DNA of 55,031 bases from Gemmobacter caeruleus (GTDB lineage: Bacteria > Pseudomonadota > Alphaproteobacteria > Rhodobacterales > Rhodobacteraceae), in the NCBI RefSeq assembly GCF_008271655.1, contig NZ_VKKX01000003.1, positions 1-55,031 of the forward strand. The letters are read 5' to 3'. The notes beneath the pieces were generated by a model. That model did no database searches. It was not told where the DNA came from and saw only the letters and a list, made by a program, of their open reading frames with translations. Positions 1 through 7,200 of the stretch are shown here, one piece after another. The position numbers were made by a program, and so were the translations under genes. Position 1 is the stretch's first letter, and each line of letters begins with the position of its first letter.

Positions 1-50
1 GTCACCGCCAAACCTAGAAAAGACCCCATCAACGATACAAAACACCCTGA

Positions 51-127
<77 letters not shown>

Positions 128-195
128 AATCTTCCAATAAAACCAAATAGTTAAATGTTGAGCGTTTCGCTTGTGTATAAGCAAACGCAAACACC

Positions 196-211
196 TCAAC
201 AACAACTCAAC
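196..211 (+). promoter_or_regulatory. Putative integrase arm-binding site, left arm
   Basis: TCAACAACAACTCAAC has two TCAAC half-sites 11 bp apart. The same architecture recurs near the right attachment site (53825-53840) and just outside it (54105-54120). Position close to the att core and recurrence suggest integrase or accessory-factor binding; this is inference. Confidence 0.5.
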
Positions 212-221
212 GTTACACCAG

Positions 222-243
222 GCCCCCCACAAGGGGGCTTTTT
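222..243 (+). terminator. Rho-independent terminator after tRNA-fMet
   Basis: The stem GCCCCC/GGGGGC with loop CACAA is followed by TTTTT. It lies about 95 bp beyond the tRNA and probably ends its transcript before the ParDE cargo. The rest of 128-307 holds only the arm-type repeat. Confidence 0.8.
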
Positions 244-307
244 GCGTTCCGGGCGGGGCGTCGTCCGTCTGCTTGCGCCAGGTTGCGGGACGTGCCCGCA
301 AGCCATA

Positions 308-322
308 TATGACTGAGTCATA
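308..322. promoter_or_regulatory. Palindromic operator of the first parD-parE pair
   Basis: TATGACTGAGTCATA is a perfect 7+1+7 palindrome placed just upstream of the ribosome binding site (TTGGAGG) of the antitoxin gene. ParD-family antitoxins usually repress their own operon through such sites; the assignment is inferred from position. Confidence 0.55.
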
Positions 323-337
323 CCCTTGGAGGCGCGG

Positions 338-607
338 ATGACCGTCAAGACCACCCTAAGCTTCACCGACCGCCATCATCAGTTCCTGTCGGAAAAGGTC
401 GGACAGGGCGTGTTCGCAACGCAGAGTGCCGCCGTCGCGGCTGCGTTGGAACAGATGATGCAGGATGAGGAGGAGCGAAATGTTGCCCTCCAGGCCCTCG
501 CGCAGGAAATCCGTGCCCGCATGGAAACGCCGCGCGAAGCCTTCATCGACGAGGACGGCGCCTTCGCCGCCGCCCGCGCCTCGATCGAGGCTGCGCGCGG
601 AGCGTGA
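338..607 (+). CDS. ParD-like antitoxin (left end)
   Basis: An 89-aa protein starting MTVKTTLSFTD, with an N-terminal ribbon-helix-helix segment (about residues 3-45, FSEK-like helix then AAVAAALEQMM) and an acidic/alanine-rich C-terminal toxin-binding tail. The ATG at 338 is chosen because TTGGAGG lies 7 nt upstream; an in-frame TTG at 326 would overlap that site. The stop overlaps the GTG start of the toxin gene (GTGA), so the pair is translationally coupled. It is expected to bind and neutralise the ParE-like toxin and repress the operon through the palindrome at 308-322. It lies between attL and the ABC ATPase, a usual place for addiction modules that stabilise an integrated element. Confidence 0.82.
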   Translation: MTVKTTLSFTDRHHQFLSEKVGQGVFATQSAAVAAALEQMMQDEEERNVALQALAQEIRARMETPREAFIDEDGAFAAARASIEAARGA

Positions 608-921
608 CCTACCGAATCCGTTTCCACCCTCTCGTCGCGCGTGACCTCGACGCAATCGTGCGATGGATCCTCGGCTATGCCGGGCCGGATATCGCAGCGC
701 GGAAGCTGGCCGAGATCGAGGAAGCCATCGCGACCCTGAGGGACACGCCGCACAAGGGAAGCATTCGCGATGAGATCGCCCCCGGACTTCGGGCCATCCC
801 GGCCGGGCGGAAAGCTGTCATCGCGTTCGTGGTGGACGACGAAGCCGCTGAGGTGCTGATATTCGCCGTTACCTACGGTGGCGCAAACTGGGTCTCGAGA
901 AGCAAGGCGCGCGGTCGCTGA
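604..921 (+). CDS. ParE/RelE-superfamily toxin (left end)
   Basis: A 105-aa basic protein with the ParE pattern: N-terminal IRFHPLVARDLDAIVRWI, a helical hairpin (GPDIAARKLAEIEEAIATL), then PGLRAIPAGRKAVIAFVVDD and a final VLIFAVTYGG strand. Family members poison DNA gyrase or cleave mRNA, and sequence alone does not decide which. GTG start at 604 overlaps the antitoxin stop. With its antitoxin it probably maintains the prophage. A second, sequence-divergent ParDE pair is present at 19180-19781. Confidence 0.82.
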   Translation: MTYRIRFHPLVARDLDAIVRWILGYAGPDIAARKLAEIEEAIATLRDTPHKGSIRDEIAPGLRAIPAGRKAVIAFVVDDEAAEVLIFAVTYGGANWVSRSKARGR

Positions 922-1008
922 CCACACACCCAGCCCGTCGCCACCGGTCGACCTTGTAATGACCAGATTTCGACTTGCGTGGGTGGCACTATAGTGAAGA
1001 ATTGAATC

Positions 1009-1197
1009 ATGGATGAGGAAACACAGCAGACACCTGAACAATCGGTCGCCAACCGCGTGCTATCGATGTTCATAACCGCGGTTGGGGAAGACGAAGCGCT
1101 GGTCGAAGTGGCCACGCGCCTGAAACCCGTCTTGCTCGATGGCGATACAGTCAACGAAGCTGCATTGTATCAGGCGATATTCGGCGACGACTCATGA
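1009..1197 (+). CDS. Small acidic partner of the downstream ABC ATPase
   Basis: A 62-aa acidic protein (MDEETQQTPEQ...IFGDDS) with no domain I recognise. It is predicted mostly helical. Its stop overlaps the ATPase start by 4 nt (ATGA), so the two are translated as a unit. A small acidic protein directly before an SMC/Rad50-like ATPase recalls the middle components of ABC multi-component conflict systems, but no clear similarity can be claimed. Function unknown; the coupling is the main evidence that it is a real gene. Confidence 0.65.
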   Translation: MDEETQQTPEQSVANRVLSMFITAVGEDEALVEVATRLKPVLLDGDTVNEAALYQAIFGDDS

Positions 1198-3662
1198 TCA
1201 CCGTTGATCGCATCCTGATTAAAGAGTTCCGGGGAATCCGTGACCTGAATGTTGATCTTGGCAGTGCGAACTTTGCAGTGTGCGGCCCGAACGGCACTGG
1301 TAAAAGTGGCATTGTCGATGCGCTCGAATTTGGGCTGACAGGCACGATTTCCCGCTTGGTCGGAAAGGGTCGCGGCGCGCTGTCGGTCAAAGAGCATGGC
1401 CCGCACGTTAACAGCCGCACCCATCCCGAAAAAGCGGTAGTCACACTAGAGGTTTCGATCCCTACCCTCGGCAAGAAGGCGACTATAACTCGTAACGTAA
1501 AATCGCCCAAGGCTCCGACGATCACGCCGGATGACCCGGCTATCCGCGCCGTGTTCGAGCATGTGCAGCGTCACCCGGAGTTCTCGCTCTCACGGCGCGA
1601 GATCATCAAATACGTCTTGGCCGAACCCGGCGTGCGCGCCGAGGAAGTTCAGGCCCTGTTGCAGCTCGAAAAGCTCGACACCACTCGCAAGCTCCTGCTG
1701 AAGATATCGAACGCCGCGATGCGCGACCTTAAGGCGCTGGAGGGTGAGCGCGACCGCTCCGCCACCCACTTGATGCGCGCCCTTGGCATCGCCGAACTGA
1801 AAGCGCCGACACTGCTTGCTGCGGTCAATGCCAAACGGGCTGCATTGGATCTTCCAACCATAACCAAACTCGAAGCCACCACGTCCTTAAGGGACGGGCT
1901 GGAAACACAGGGCGCCGTCACTGCACCCAAGGTTCCCAAAGTCCAGGCTAAGACCGACATTGCCGATGGGCGGGCCTTGCTTGAAGCGATCAAAGCACCT
2001 GAAACCGAGGCAGCATGGTCGGTCGTGGTCGATGCGCTCACCGCCCTGAAAGAGAACGAAGCCAGACTTGCCGACATTTCCCGCGACGGAATGCTCGCCA
2101 CCGCCCTTGATCTTTTCGATGACGAGCATTGCCCTGTTTGCGAAACCGCTTGGGAGCCCGCGGAGTTTCGTGCGGTGGTCGAGGCCCAGCGCGAGCAACT
2201 GAAAGCGGCGGCGGCCGAACGCAAACGGGTCGAGGCCTTGATCGAACCCGTCGTCGCCGCGCTGGAGGGGCTGCGGCCGATGTTGCGGCAATTGGCGGTT
2301 TATGCCCGCGACCTGCCGACGCCGCTCGACTTTGAACCGTTTGCGGTGGTGGCCAATGAAGCGGCCCGCCGCGCCGAAGTGCTGCGCCGCTTCCTGCCTC
2401 TGGACGATGCCATCGCCGCGCTGGACACCGATTGGGTGGACATCCAACCGGCGCTTGACCAGATCGCCAGCCTCTCGGCCAGCGTCGATGCTTTGCCGGA
2501 GCCGACCGACCGCGACGCGGCGCGTGATTACCTGACCGTGGGGCAGGAACGCATGGAATCGTGGCGTCAGGCGATGACGAAACATGCAGCGGGGAAGGCC
2601 AAAGCCGATGCCGCCGCCAAGGTCCACGCGCTGTATGGCACGACCACCGACAAGGCGCTCGAGGCGATTTACAAGGAGGTAGAGGCGGAGTTCCGCAGCT
2701 ACTATCGCGACATCAACGGCGACGACGAAAGCAAGTTCGAGGCGCAGCTCACGCCCTCGCTTGGAAAACTCGGCTTCGAGGTCGATTTCTACGGCAAAGG
2801 CTTCTTCCCACCCGGGGCCTACCACAGCGAAGGCCATCAAGATGGCATGGGTCTGTGCCTCTACCTCGCCTTGATGAAGCACTTACTTGGCGACCAGTTC
2901 ACCTTCGCCGTTCTGGACGATGTGTTGATGTCGGTCGATGCCGGACATCGGCGCGAAGTCTGCACCCTGCTCAGGACCAAGTTTCCAACTACACAGTTTG
3001 TGCTTACCACGCACGATCCGGTGTGGCTGAACCACATGAAAAGCAGCAAGCTCGTTCCAGCCAAGAGCGCGCTCACCTTCCGCAAATGGCATGTCGATCA
3101 TGGCCCAAAGGAGTGGAAACAAACCGACGTATGGGCCGAGGTCGATGGACTGGTCGCCGCAAACGAAATACGCGCCGCATCCGGTCAGCTTCGCCATTAC
3201 CTCGAATATGCCGCAGCCGAATGGTGCGCCCGGCTGGGCGGGCGCGTCGAATATCGCAGCAACGGCAAATACGACTTGGGCGACCTGTTGCCCGCCGCGA
3301 TCAGCGCCTTGAACGATCTCTACAAGAAGGCCAAGGCGACCGCGCAAAGCTGGGGCGACAATGCCCGCGTTGACGAGATCAATGCGTGCCATGCGGCCTT
3401 TACAGCCGCCGTTACCAAATCCCAGAGCGAGCAATGGGAGATAAACCCAGCCATCCATTACAACGAATGGGCTAACCTCCAGCGGCAGGATTTTGAGCCG
3501 GTTGTCGCCGCCTTCAAACGTTTGGAACGCGAGTTTGAATGCCCCGCCTGCGGCGACCTGATCTATGTGGTGCAGACCGGCAAGACGAAGGAAGCTGCCC
3601 GCTGCGGCTGCGCCAAGGTCAATCTAAACTTGAAGCCAAAGCCCAAGGAAGTGGGAGCCTAG
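1194..3662 (+). CDS. Zinc-hook ABC/SMC-like ATPase (probable defence protein)
   Basis: An 822-aa protein with an N-terminal RecF/SMC-type head: Walker A CGPNGTGKS near residue 31, then FEHVQRHPEFSLSRREIIKYVL. A central helical region carries a CPVC zinc-hook-like pair near residue 315. The C-terminal half has Walker B FAVLDDVLMSVDAGHR and FVLTTHD. A distinct tail holds an all-helical segment (LRHYLEYAAAEWCARL...) and a final zinc ribbon (ECPACG...RCGCA). Such ATPases sense or process DNA in RecF/Rad50-type repair and in several anti-phage systems. Context (cargo next to attL, coupled 62-aa partner, outside the phage late operon) favours defence over repair. No nuclease effector is visible beside it, so the helical tail or zinc ribbon may hold the effector activity. 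Confidence 0.8.
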   Translation: MITVDRILIKEFRGIRDLNVDLGSANFAVCGPNGTGKSGIVDALEFGLTGTISRLVGKGRGALSVKEHGPHVNSRTHPEKAVVTLEVSIPTLGKKATITRNVKSPKAPTITPDDPAIRAVFEHVQRHPEFSLSRREIIKYVLAEPGVRAEEVQALLQLEKLDTTRKLLLKISNAAMRDLKALEGERDRSATHLMRALGIAELKAPTLLAAVNAKRAALDLPTITKLEATTSLRDGLETQGAVTAPKVPKVQAKTDIADGRALLEAIKAPETEAAWSVVVDALTALKENEARLADISRDGMLATALDLFDDEHCPVCETAWEPAEFRAVVEAQREQLKAAAAERKRVEALIEPVVAALEGLRPMLRQLAVYARDLPTPLDFEPFAVVANEAARRAEVLRRFLPLDDAIAALDTDWVDIQPALDQIASLSASVDALPEPTDRDAARDYLTVGQERMESWRQAMTKHAAGKAKADAAAKVHALYGTTTDKALEAIYKEVEAEFRSYYRDINGDDESKFEAQLTPSLGKLGFEVDFYGKGFFPPGAYHSEGHQDGMGLCLYLALMKHLLGDQFTFAVLDDVLMSVDAGHRREVCTLLRTKFPTTQFVLTTHDPVWLNHMKSSKLVPAKSALTFRKWHVDHGPKEWKQTDVWAEVDGLVAANEIRAASGQLRHYLEYAAAEWCARLGGRVEYRSNGKYDLGDLLPAAISALNDLYKKAKATAQSWGDNARVDEINACHAAFTAAVTKSQSEQWEINPAIHYNEWANLQRQDFEPVVAAFKRLEREFECPACGDLIYVVQTGKTKEAARCGCAKVNLNLKPKPKEVGA

Positions 3663-3786
3663 CCACCGTTGGGTTCCCGTCACACAGAGCGCGGTTAGAT
3701 TGACAAGACTCCAGAAGGGGGTCGGTCAGCAACGGGCCACGAACTGGCAATTGAGCCCTGCCGCGGCGAACGACTGCTACCCGCCC

Positions 3787-4032
3787 TTACCCGCACGCCC
3801 GCGCCTGGTCTCGCAACACGGCGTAGTCGCTGAGCATCCGGACAATGACGGCCCCCTCCGGCAGCGCTTCAACCTCGTGAGCTGCGCGCGCCTGATCGGC
3901 GGCGGTGTAGTCGACCACGGGCGGGCAGGGCGCGTGGGTCTCAGAACCGCCCGTCGCGCAGCCGGTCAGCCAGAGCATCACGATCAGGAGGGCGGCGGGC
4001 GGCGGCGTCGAGCATCTGGCGGTGGATGGCAT
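3787..4032 (-). CDS. Outer-membrane spanin, Rz1-like lipoprotein
   Basis: An 81-aa protein with a lipoprotein signal (LLIVMLWLTGC, lipobox Cys25), leaving a mature lipoprotein of about 57 residues. The ATG at 4032 lies inside the preceding Rz-like gene in another frame, with AGAGAG upstream. Nested or overlapping Rz/Rz1 genes after an endolysin are typical of phage spanin pairs, which fuse inner and outer membrane as the last step of lysis. It ends the late operon. A longer in-frame ORF extends upstream but would lose the signal sequence position. Identification rests on the lipobox and arrangement rather than on sequence similarity. Confidence 0.72.
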   Translation of the reverse strand: MPSTARCSTPPPAALLIVMLWLTGCATGGSETHAPCPPVVDYTAADQARAAHEVEALPEGAVIVRMLSDYAVLRDQARACG

Positions 4033-4186
4033 CGTTTCTCTCTCGGGCATCAAGGCGTTCGGCGGCGCGCCCGGCGCGTTCACCGGCGCGACGCAAGTTG
4101 AAAAGGAAAAGCAGGATCGCTGCGGCGGAGACGAACAGGCCCAGCGCCTTGCGCGCCGGGCCATGGGTGAGGAGCCAGCCGATCAC
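3941..4186 (-). CDS. Inner-membrane spanin, Rz-like
   Basis: An 81-aa protein with an N-terminal transmembrane helix (about residues 14-31, ALGLFVSAAAILLFLFNL) followed by a charged helical, coiled-coil-like region rich in Arg, Glu and Ala. The GTG start at 4186 overlaps the endolysin stop (GTGA). The Rz1-like gene begins inside it in another frame. Type II membrane topology, size and position fit the i-spanin that pairs with the downstream lipoprotein. Confidence 0.72.
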   Translation of the reverse strand: MIGWLLTHGPARKALGLFVSAAAILLFLFNLRRAGERAGRAAERLDARERNDAIHRQMLDAAARRPPDRDALADRLRDGRF

Positions 4187-4857
4187 CGCTGGCCCCGTTT
4201 CCAGTCGTCCAGTCGCGCATGGATCGTGACGGCGATGCCGATCAGGGCGATGGCGATCAGCACCCAACGCAGGGTGTCGAGGTAGGGCACCAGCGGCTGG
4301 ATGGTGGACTGGGTTTCCGCGAGGGCGTCCTGCAGAACTTCCACCCCGGCCGCGCCGACTGTGGCCGCCCCAGCTGCACCGCCCCCGCGCAGGGTCCGGC
4401 TTTCCGACAGGACTTCGCGCGCGGGCGGCAGTTCAGAGGCGAAGGGCACGGGCCGCACCGGGAAGGGATCGCCCCAGGACCGGGCGGGCCCGAGGTCGAT
4501 ATGCATGAAGCCGGAGCGGGGATAGTATCCGAACCCCAGGAACCCGACCGCCCGCGCCGCTGCCTCGAAGGCCGAAGGATCGTGGTTCGCCATCGCGATG
4601 TCAAAGGCTGTGCCCTGCATGTGCTTGGACGCGGGCGCCCCGCCGACAGCGCGATTGTGTTCCGGGCTGCGGTAGGCCGAGCGCACGATCAGCGGCTTGC
4701 CCAGCCGATCGCGCAGGGCCTGCAGCTTGTCCATCGCCTCGGTGTTGATCTTGATCGCGCCGGTGCCGCGGCAGGCGATCTCGGCGGCCGAGAAGTTCGG
4801 CCAGCGCCAGGTGTTGGCGGGCACGTCGCGCCAGTGGGGGTAGGTCAGGGTGGGCAT
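4183..4857 (-). CDS. Peptidase M15-family endolysin with C-terminal membrane helix
   Basis: A 224-aa protein. Residues about 15-128 form a peptidase M15A domain with the zinc-ligand pattern SKHMQGTAFD (His79, Asp86) and GFMHIDLG (His119). These are metallo DD-carboxypeptidase/endopeptidase-type enzymes that cut peptidoglycan cross-links. An alanine/glycine-rich linker leads to a C-terminal hydrophobic helix (about 193-213, LRWVLIAIALIGIAVTI). That tail is unusual for a soluble endolysin and suggests the enzyme is membrane-anchored before release. The ATG at 4857 has GGAGA upstream. It lies between the holin-like gene and the spanins, so its lysis role is well supported. Confidence 0.85.
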   Translation of the reverse strand: MPTLTYPHWRDVPANTWRWPNFSAAEIACRGTGAIKINTEAMDKLQALRDRLGKPLIVRSAYRSPEHNRAVGGAPASKHMQGTAFDIAMANHDPSAFEAAARAVGFLGFGYYPRSGFMHIDLGPARSWGDPFPVRPVPFASELPPAREVLSESRTLRGGGAAGAATVGAAGVEVLQDALAETQSTIQPLVPYLDTLRWVLIAIALIGIAVTIHARLDDWKRGQR

Positions 4858-4872
4858 GGGATTCTCCAAATG

Positions 4873-4894
4873 AAAAACCCGCCTCTGGGGCGGG
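4873..4894 (-). terminator. Rho-independent terminator just before the endolysin gene
   Basis: On the minus strand the sequence reads CCCGCC-CCAGA-GGCGGG followed by TTTTT, a clear hairpin plus U-run. It sits between the holin-like gene and the endolysin start, so it should attenuate late transcription into the lysis cassette or be overridden by antitermination. Confidence 0.7.
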
Positions 4895-4924
4895 TGGGGT
4901 GTCGGTTGGCGAGGTTCGGATGGG

Positions 4925-5233
4925 TCAGTCGGATCGGCCGCGCTGGAAGGCGTCGAAGAGCATGTCGCGCATCGAACGGATGTCCGTTTCGATCCGGTCG
5001 AGGCGGTCGCCATCGGCCTTGCGATCCTCGCTGCGCTGGCGGTCGATGCGGTCCCGGTCGGCGACCAATTCGCGGTCGAGGCGGTCCAGCAGAGCCTCGT
5101 TGGTGAAGGCCTTGCGGGTGATCGCCGCAATCAGGGCCATGGTGCCGCCGATCAGGGCGGTCAGCGCGGCGGTGATCCCGTGGTCCCGAAAGGCCCGCGC
5201 GACCGCGTCGGCGAGGGTGGTCTGGTCGTTCAT
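4925..5233 (-). CDS. Holin-like small membrane protein
   Basis: A 102-aa protein with one hydrophobic helix (about residues 20-40, ITAALTALIGGTMALIAAI) and a highly charged helical C-terminal half (RLDRELVADRDRIDRQRSEDRKADGDRLDRIET) likely to form a coiled coil. AAAGGA precedes the ATG at 5233. Position directly before an endolysin suggests a holin or lysis-control protein, but one membrane segment and the long coiled coil leave this open; a structural or anti-holin role is possible. Confidence 0.6.
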   Translation of the reverse strand: MNDQTTLADAVARAFRDHGITAALTALIGGTMALIAAITRKAFTNEALLDRLDRELVADRDRIDRQRSEDRKADGDRLDRIETDIRSMRDMLFDAFQRGRSD

Positions 5234-5266
5234 GGTGGTCCTTTCATTGCCGCGAAGCGCGGCCAG

Positions 5267-7189
5267 TCAGAAGTCGGTTTCCAGGTAGACCCCGGCGCAG
5301 TCATAGGCGACGGCGGCGGCTGTCGCCCCGGTGTTCAGGAACAGCCGCGGCGATAGGAACTGCGTCGCGGCGGGCAGGTCGGCGGTGATCTCCTGCTCGA
5401 AGATCGCGCCGGAGACCTCGTCCACCACACGGACCCACACGGAACTGCCGTTCGGTGGTGCGGCGATGAACAGGGTCAGCACGCCGCCTGTGGCGATGGC
5501 AAAGCTCGCCCCCATGTCGGTCAGGGTCGGTGCGCCGGTCCCGTCGTTCGCGACCAGTTGCCAGCGGGTGTGCGTCCCGCGCTGGAAGCCGATCCCGATG
5601 CAGTTGATGGCCGCGGCCAGCGTCAGGGTGGTGGCCAGCGCTACGGTCGATCCATAAAGGCCGAAGAACCCCATGCCAGTCGCCTGCAGGGTCGTTAGCG
5701 AAATCCGCGTGACGAAGGTCCAGCCGCCGAGGCTCGCCGCGTTGCCGCGCCAGCAGGCCCAGCCTGCGGATCGCTGGTCGGCGACCGAGTCCACGACGGC
5801 CGCAGAAGTCAGCCGCCAGCGCCGCATGCTGGCGGCCAGGTTCGTGGCGGCCAGCGTCGGGTGCGACACGGTCCCGACCGAGGTGATCGGCAGGCCCTCG
5901 GTCGTGATCGTGGTGCTGACCGAGGGGGACCAATTGGCGATGCGGTTCACCCCGAAGTGGGGCTGGAGCGGAAAGTCCCGGCCGGAGGGGCGCATGACGT
6001 CGATCCACGGCGCACCGGCGCGGCTGCGGGCATAGACGGCGGCTTTCCCTGCAGGCGGAGGTGACGGCGCTGCGGCCAGTCCCGGCAGAACGGTCGGCTG
6101 CGGCAGTTCCACCTGGCCGCTGGTCCGGTCGATCCTGATCGCGTCGAAGAAGGCCGAGCCATCCGGGCTGACCTTGAAGCTGAAATCGTCGTTGCCCAAG
6201 AGACCGATCAGGGCACGGGCCGAGAAGCCGGTCTTGAAGGCGAAGGCAGCGTCATTCCCGGCGGCGGCCTTGTTGACCGTCGCCTCGATCCCGGCCCCGG
6301 CGTTGTTCAGAAGAACGGCCGGTGTGTTCACAGACAGCCGATTGTAGCTGTCAGCCGTCGCGCCACCGAGGCCCAAGAACTGCGCGGTCAGGTTCGCTTG
6401 CGGCATGCCGACCTGCGTGACCGCATTGGCGAAGGTGACGGTGGGCGTGTTCACCACCGTGGTGCCGCCCGCGCCAGCCGTAGCCGAGCCGATGTTTACG
6501 ACCGTGGTCGACCCGGAAGCGCCGCCTGTGCCGATGTTCACGGTCTTCGTGACGCCCGTGGTCGTGGCCCCGGTGCCCATGCCGTAGGTGGCGGTCGTAG
6601 TCGCCGTGCCGATCGAGGCGCTGGCTGCGGAGACCGTCACGGTCCCGGACGCCGTGAGCGTCCCTGAGAAGGTTTTATTGCCGCTAAAGGTTTGCGTGCC
6701 CGCGAGGATCGCCAGTTCCGACGAGGTGTTCGGCAGCGTGTAACTACGCGTCGCCCCGGCGCTGATCCCCGCCAGCGAAAAGGTGGCCTTCTTCGTCGGA
6801 TCGGCGTCGTTCACCAGACTGAAGACCGCGTCCGACACGTCACGCGGCTCGCCCACGACCTCCCAGGCGCTGCCGGTCCAGACGAGGAACAGACCCTCGG
6901 CCGCGACCCAGACGAGCCAGCCGGTGCGCGGCACCAGCCGGATCCATGCGCCGTCGACCCAGAAGGCGATGTTCAGATCCCACCCGGCCCAGAGGCCGGT
7001 CGCGCCCGAGGCCACAAGGTGCCGATTGCCATCGGCCGGGCTGGCAGGAGGCGTGGTACGCGTCCGGTCGAGGACGGAAAGCTGCACCATGGCGTCGAGC
7101 AGCCGCAGCGCCTCGTTATGCGTGACATGCTTCTGGGCTTGGGCGGCCAGGAGGTAGGGCAGGCCCAGATGGGTCGTGGTGTCGGACAT
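5267..7189 (-). CDS. DUF2793-domain tail fibre protein
   Basis: A 640-aa protein. Residues 1 to about 100 match the DUF2793 pattern (HLGLPYLLAAQAQKHVTHNEALRLLDAMVQLSVLDR, then PADGNRHLVASGATGLWAGWDLNIAFWVDGAW), found at the base of many Rhodobacteraceae phage and GTA-related fibres. A low-complexity Thr/Gly/Val-rich central part (about 170-300, e.g. TFSGNKTFSGTLTASGTVTVS) looks like a beta-rich fibre shaft. The C-terminal 200 residues are probably a lectin-like tip domain for host-surface binding. The ATG at 7189 is chosen because DUF2793 begins there; the open frame runs further upstream into the previous gene. Likely host-recognition determinant. Confidence 0.82.
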   Translation of the reverse strand: MSDTTTHLGLPYLLAAQAQKHVTHNEALRLLDAMVQLSVLDRTRTTPPASPADGNRHLVASGATGLWAGWDLNIAFWVDGAWIRLVPRTGWLVWVAAEGLFLVWTGSAWEVVGEPRDVSDAVFSLVNDADPTKKATFSLAGISAGATRSYTLPNTSSELAILAGTQTFSGNKTFSGTLTASGTVTVSAASASIGTATTTATYGMGTGATTTGVTKTVNIGTGGASGSTTVVNIGSATAGAGGTTVVNTPTVTFANAVTQVGMPQANLTAQFLGLGGATADSYNRLSVNTPAVLLNNAGAGIEATVNKAAAGNDAAFAFKTGFSARALIGLLGNDDFSFKVSPDGSAFFDAIRIDRTSGQVELPQPTVLPGLAAAPSPPPAGKAAVYARSRAGAPWIDVMRPSGRDFPLQPHFGVNRIANWSPSVSTTITTEGLPITSVGTVSHPTLAATNLAASMRRWRLTSAAVVDSVADQRSAGWACWRGNAASLGGWTFVTRISLTTLQATGMGFFGLYGSTVALATTLTLAAAINCIGIGFQRGTHTRWQLVANDGTGAPTLTDMGASFAIATGGVLTLFIAAPPNGSSVWVRVVDEVSGAIFEQEITADLPAATQFLSPRLFLNTGATAAAVAYDCAGVYLETDF

Positions 7190-7200
7190 GAGGGTTCCCG

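Noticed and set aside
3700-4101. 133-aa plus-strand ORF between the ATPase and the lysis genes
   Set aside because: Antisense to the spanin genes; no domain and poor start context.
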